Shown piece after piece: positions 5,285 through 6,907 of a stretch of DNA of 6,907 bases. Position numbers and translations under genes: made by a program. Location: positions 1 through 6,907 of the forward strand of contig CABUTP010000083.1 in assembly GCA_902494545.1 (NCBI GenBank). Reading direction: 5' to 3'. The stretch comes from an uncultured Collinsella sp. (GTDB taxonomy: Bacteria; Actinomycetota; Coriobacteriia; Coriobacteriales; Coriobacteriaceae). The notes under the pieces were generated by a model that worked only from the letters and a program-made list of their open reading frames with translations, searched no databases and had not been told where the DNA came from. The stretch's first letter is position 1; each line of letters starts with the position of its first letter.

Positions 5285-6038
5285 TGATACGAGCACGCAG
5301 CTGCTCTTTACCACGGTCCCCATCGTGGGCATTACTACCGAAGGCACGGGCGTCTCGGGTACAGGATTCTTCTTTTCCTATGACCTTGAAGACGGGCGAA
5401 AAGTGCCCCTGCTCATTACCAACCACCATGTCCTCAAGGATGTGATTCAGGGTCGCTTCGTCATCAATCTAGCCGAAGGTGACGCCCCGTCACGCGAGAC
5501 CATCAGCGTGAACTTCGACAAGTCATTCATCGAGGGGAAGAAGCTCGGGGAGCTCGACTTGGTTGCGATGCCGGTGGCCCCTGTTCTCAGCATGCTTGAA
5601 GAAAACGGGAAGAGGCCCTTCTACCGATCCATCGACTCTGGACTCATCCCGAAGAAGAGTGTGCTGGACAATTTGGCGGCGCTCGAGCAAATCACCTTTA
5701 TCGGATACCCCAGCGGGCTCTATGACGACTACAACAAGACCCCCCTCATCAGGCAAGGCTGGACTTCCACGCCCGCTTGGAACGACTACAAGGGTAAGCG
5801 CGAGTTCCTCGTTGACGCATCTGTATTCGAGGGCTCCAGCGGCAGTCCCGCCTTCATCCTCAACCAGGGCAGCTATCCCACGACCGACGGAATTGCCATC
5901 GGCTCCAGGCTGCTGTTCATGGGCGTAATCACTCAGACGATTACGAAGGAGAAGAGTGAGCACCTCGATTTAGGTACAGTCATCAGAAGCGACGCGATGC
6001 TCGACAAGCTCAAACCTTTCGTGGAAGGTCTACTGTAG
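5274..6038 (+). CDS. Trypsin-like serine protease (chymotrypsin fold), no signal peptide
   Basis: The product is 254 residues from the ATG at 5274, which follows AAGGAG (5258-5263) by ten bases and lies within the end of the upstream gene. An upstream in-frame ATG at 5253 lacks a ribosome binding site. The catalytic triad is complete by pattern: His52 in ITNHHVL, Asp95 in GELDLVAMPV, and Ser189 in EGSSGSPAF (the GxSGxP motif). The first strand, GTGFFFSYDLEDG, and the IGYPSGLYDD segment are as expected for HtrA/trypsin-like peptidases. There is no signal peptide, transmembrane helix or PDZ domain, and the length is about that of the bare protease fold. It therefore probably works in the cytoplasm, possibly held at the membrane by the upstream protein. 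GC content is lower than in the padR operon: 32 of 60 in 5281-5340. The substrate is unknown. Confidence 0.9.
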   Translation: MNINDTSTQLLFTTVPIVGITTEGTGVSGTGFFFSYDLEDGRKVPLLITNHHVLKDVIQGRFVINLAEGDAPSRETISVNFDKSFIEGKKLGELDLVAMPVAPVLSMLEENGKRPFYRSIDSGLIPKKSVLDNLAALEQITFIGYPSGLYDDYNKTPLIRQGWTSTPAWNDYKGKREFLVDASVFEGSSGSPAFILNQGSYPTTDGIAIGSRLLFMGVITQTITKEKSEHLDLGTVIRSDAMLDKLKPFVEGLL

Positions 6039-6206
6039 CTAAGAGCACCGTCAAAAGCAGTGACGCCCCTTTGCTCCTTTCCCTAGGATGAGGTGACTGG
6101 GCTCGGCATGCTGGTTGACATCTGGTTCCCCAACGGCTCATAGTACAGGCACATGGAAAGCCTTTGGGTTTTGTAAGGGCGGGACCCACTGGGCCTCGTT
6201 CTAGTT
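6039..6206. other. Convergent intergenic region between protease and kinase genes
   Basis: Both flanking genes point into this gap. The only structure seen is a short stem, CGTCA (6049-6053) with TGACG (6061-6065). A pyrimidine-rich run, CCCCTTTGCTCCTTTCCC, follows it on the plus strand, at most a weak terminator for the protease gene. No open frame with a ribosome binding site and no tRNA-like fold was found. Confidence 0.4.
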
Positions 6207-6907
6207 TTACTGTTCGGTTAACGCTGCAGATCGTTTTGGAAGGCTTACGAGCATGGTGGTCCCGTTCTCGGAACTTTCTTCGACCTCTACCGTGCCACCG
6301 TGAAGCGCTGCAATCTCCCAAACGAGCGCTAGTCCGAGTCCTGCGCCGCCGTATGCCCTGCTGCGGGATTTGTCTAGACGAAAGAACGGCTGGAAGATGC
6401 TCTCTCGGTACTGCTTGGGTATTCCCGGGCCCTCATCTTTGACTCGCAGGAGTACGTGGCTGTCGCTGTCGCTGATGGAGACATTGACAGTCGAGCCGGA
6501 GCGGCTGTAACGGATGGCGTTTTCGACCAGATTAAACACCAGCCGATAGAGGAGCGTATCACTTCCGATTGCCAAAGCGTCTCCGGTGCAATCGAGGGTT
6601 ACGTCCTTATTTTCGGCAAGTGGCGCAAGGTCGGCGAGGACCTCTTCGGACAAGGGACCAAGTTCAACATCGTCATCGCAAGGAACGCTGCGGAGCTCAC
6701 TCATCTCGAGCAATACCTTGGTCATCCGCGACATCCGCTCGGTTTGTTCTTGAAGCAGGTCGAGCAGCTCGGCTGTTTCGGGTTGCAGACCGGAGTGCTC
6801 GGAGATGAATAGTTCAATCTGTGCTTGCATAAGGGCGAGCGGGGTGCGCAGCTCGTGTGCGGCGTTGCCGGTAAACTGACGCTGTGCAGAGAACCCTTCG
6901 CCAAGAC
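6207..6907 (-). CDS. Sensor histidine kinase, catalytic C-terminal part (N-terminus beyond window)
   Basis: The frame enters from the right edge with the first full codon at 6905 and ends with TAA at 6209-6207, giving 232 visible residues. All kinase boxes are present. The H-box is FTGNAAHELRTPLALMQAQ (phospho-acceptor His17 of the visible part). The N-box is RLVFNLVENAIRYS (121-134). G1 is DEGPGIP (157-163). The F-box is FQPFFRLDKSRSR (171-183). G2 is GGAGLGLALVWEIAALHGG (186-204). This is a HisKA plus HATPase_c arrangement of the OmpR-partner type. The missing upstream part should carry membrane helices and the sensor, and the response regulator gene probably lies to the right of the window. 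The kinase phosphorylates its own His and passes the phosphate to that regulator; the signal is unknown. It looks intact. Confidence 0.95.
   Translation of the reverse strand, partial: LGEGFSAQRQFTGNAAHELRTPLALMQAQIELFISEHSGLQPETAELLDLLQEQTERMSRMTKVLLEMSELRSVPCDDDVELGPLSEEVLADLAPLAENKDVTLDCTGDALAIGSDTLLYRLVFNLVENAIRYSRSGSTVNVSISDSDSHVLLRVKDEGPGIPKQYRESIFQPFFRLDKSRSRAYGGAGLGLALVWEIAALHGGTVEVEESSENGTTMLVSLPKRSAALTEQ

Noticed and set aside
5523..5963. A 146-codon minus-strand frame inside the protease gene
   Set aside because: It overlaps the catalytic core of a clearly recognised protease and has no independent support.
6100..6180. A possible tRNA-like segment (GGTTCCCC near 6123)
   Set aside because: No acceptor or anticodon stem could be paired around it.

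Overview
The window reads as an accessory or variable stretch of a high-GC Gram-positive chromosome. A member of the Coriobacteriia (Collinsella/Olsenella/Eggerthella relatives) fits best. The grounds are a PadR / HAAS-type membrane protein / small membrane protein operon, a Tat-type exported protein whose predicted cleavage site is AYA|DEE, a LuxR regulator with a TPR-like N-terminus, and G/C-ending codons. This assignment is an inference from style, not from a marker gene.

Layout, left to right. (1) 1-1032, minus: the N-terminal 344 residues of an exported protein with a carboxypeptidase-regulatory/transthyretin-like fold; it runs off the left edge. (2) 1190-2194, minus: a LuxR-type regulator transcribed towards it. 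(3) 2221-2340, plus: a doubtful 39-residue ORF. It ends on the same CTAG as (4) 2337-2717, minus, an unrecognised 126-residue protein. (5) 2784-4077, plus: a promoter with a PadR-like operator, then padR, a DUF1700/HAAS-type membrane protein, and a short membrane-anchored protein that looks cut off. (6) About 4081-4446, minus: the 5' part of an IS481-family element, with the transposase truncated after its HTH region and an inverted repeat that can fold over the transposase ribosome binding site. (7) 4481-4521: a strong isolated hairpin. (8) 4622-6038, plus: a TATAAT promoter driving two genes overlapping by 11 bases, a 180-residue protein with two membrane helices and a cytoplasmic-looking trypsin-like serine protease with an intact catalytic triad. 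(9) 6207-6907, minus: the catalytic part of a sensor histidine kinase running off the right edge.

How the parts may work together. The LuxR gene and the exported protein gene may form one regulated unit. PadR probably represses its own operon through sites overlapping its -10 box. The membrane protein/protease pair is the most interesting cassette: self-contained, with its own promoter, translationally coupled, lower in GC than the padR operon, and sitting beside IS debris. A protease that acts on or is controlled by a small membrane partner resembles the logic of protease-activated membrane effectors in bacterial immunity, but nothing in the sequence proves that role. No tRNA, rRNA or CRISPR array was seen.
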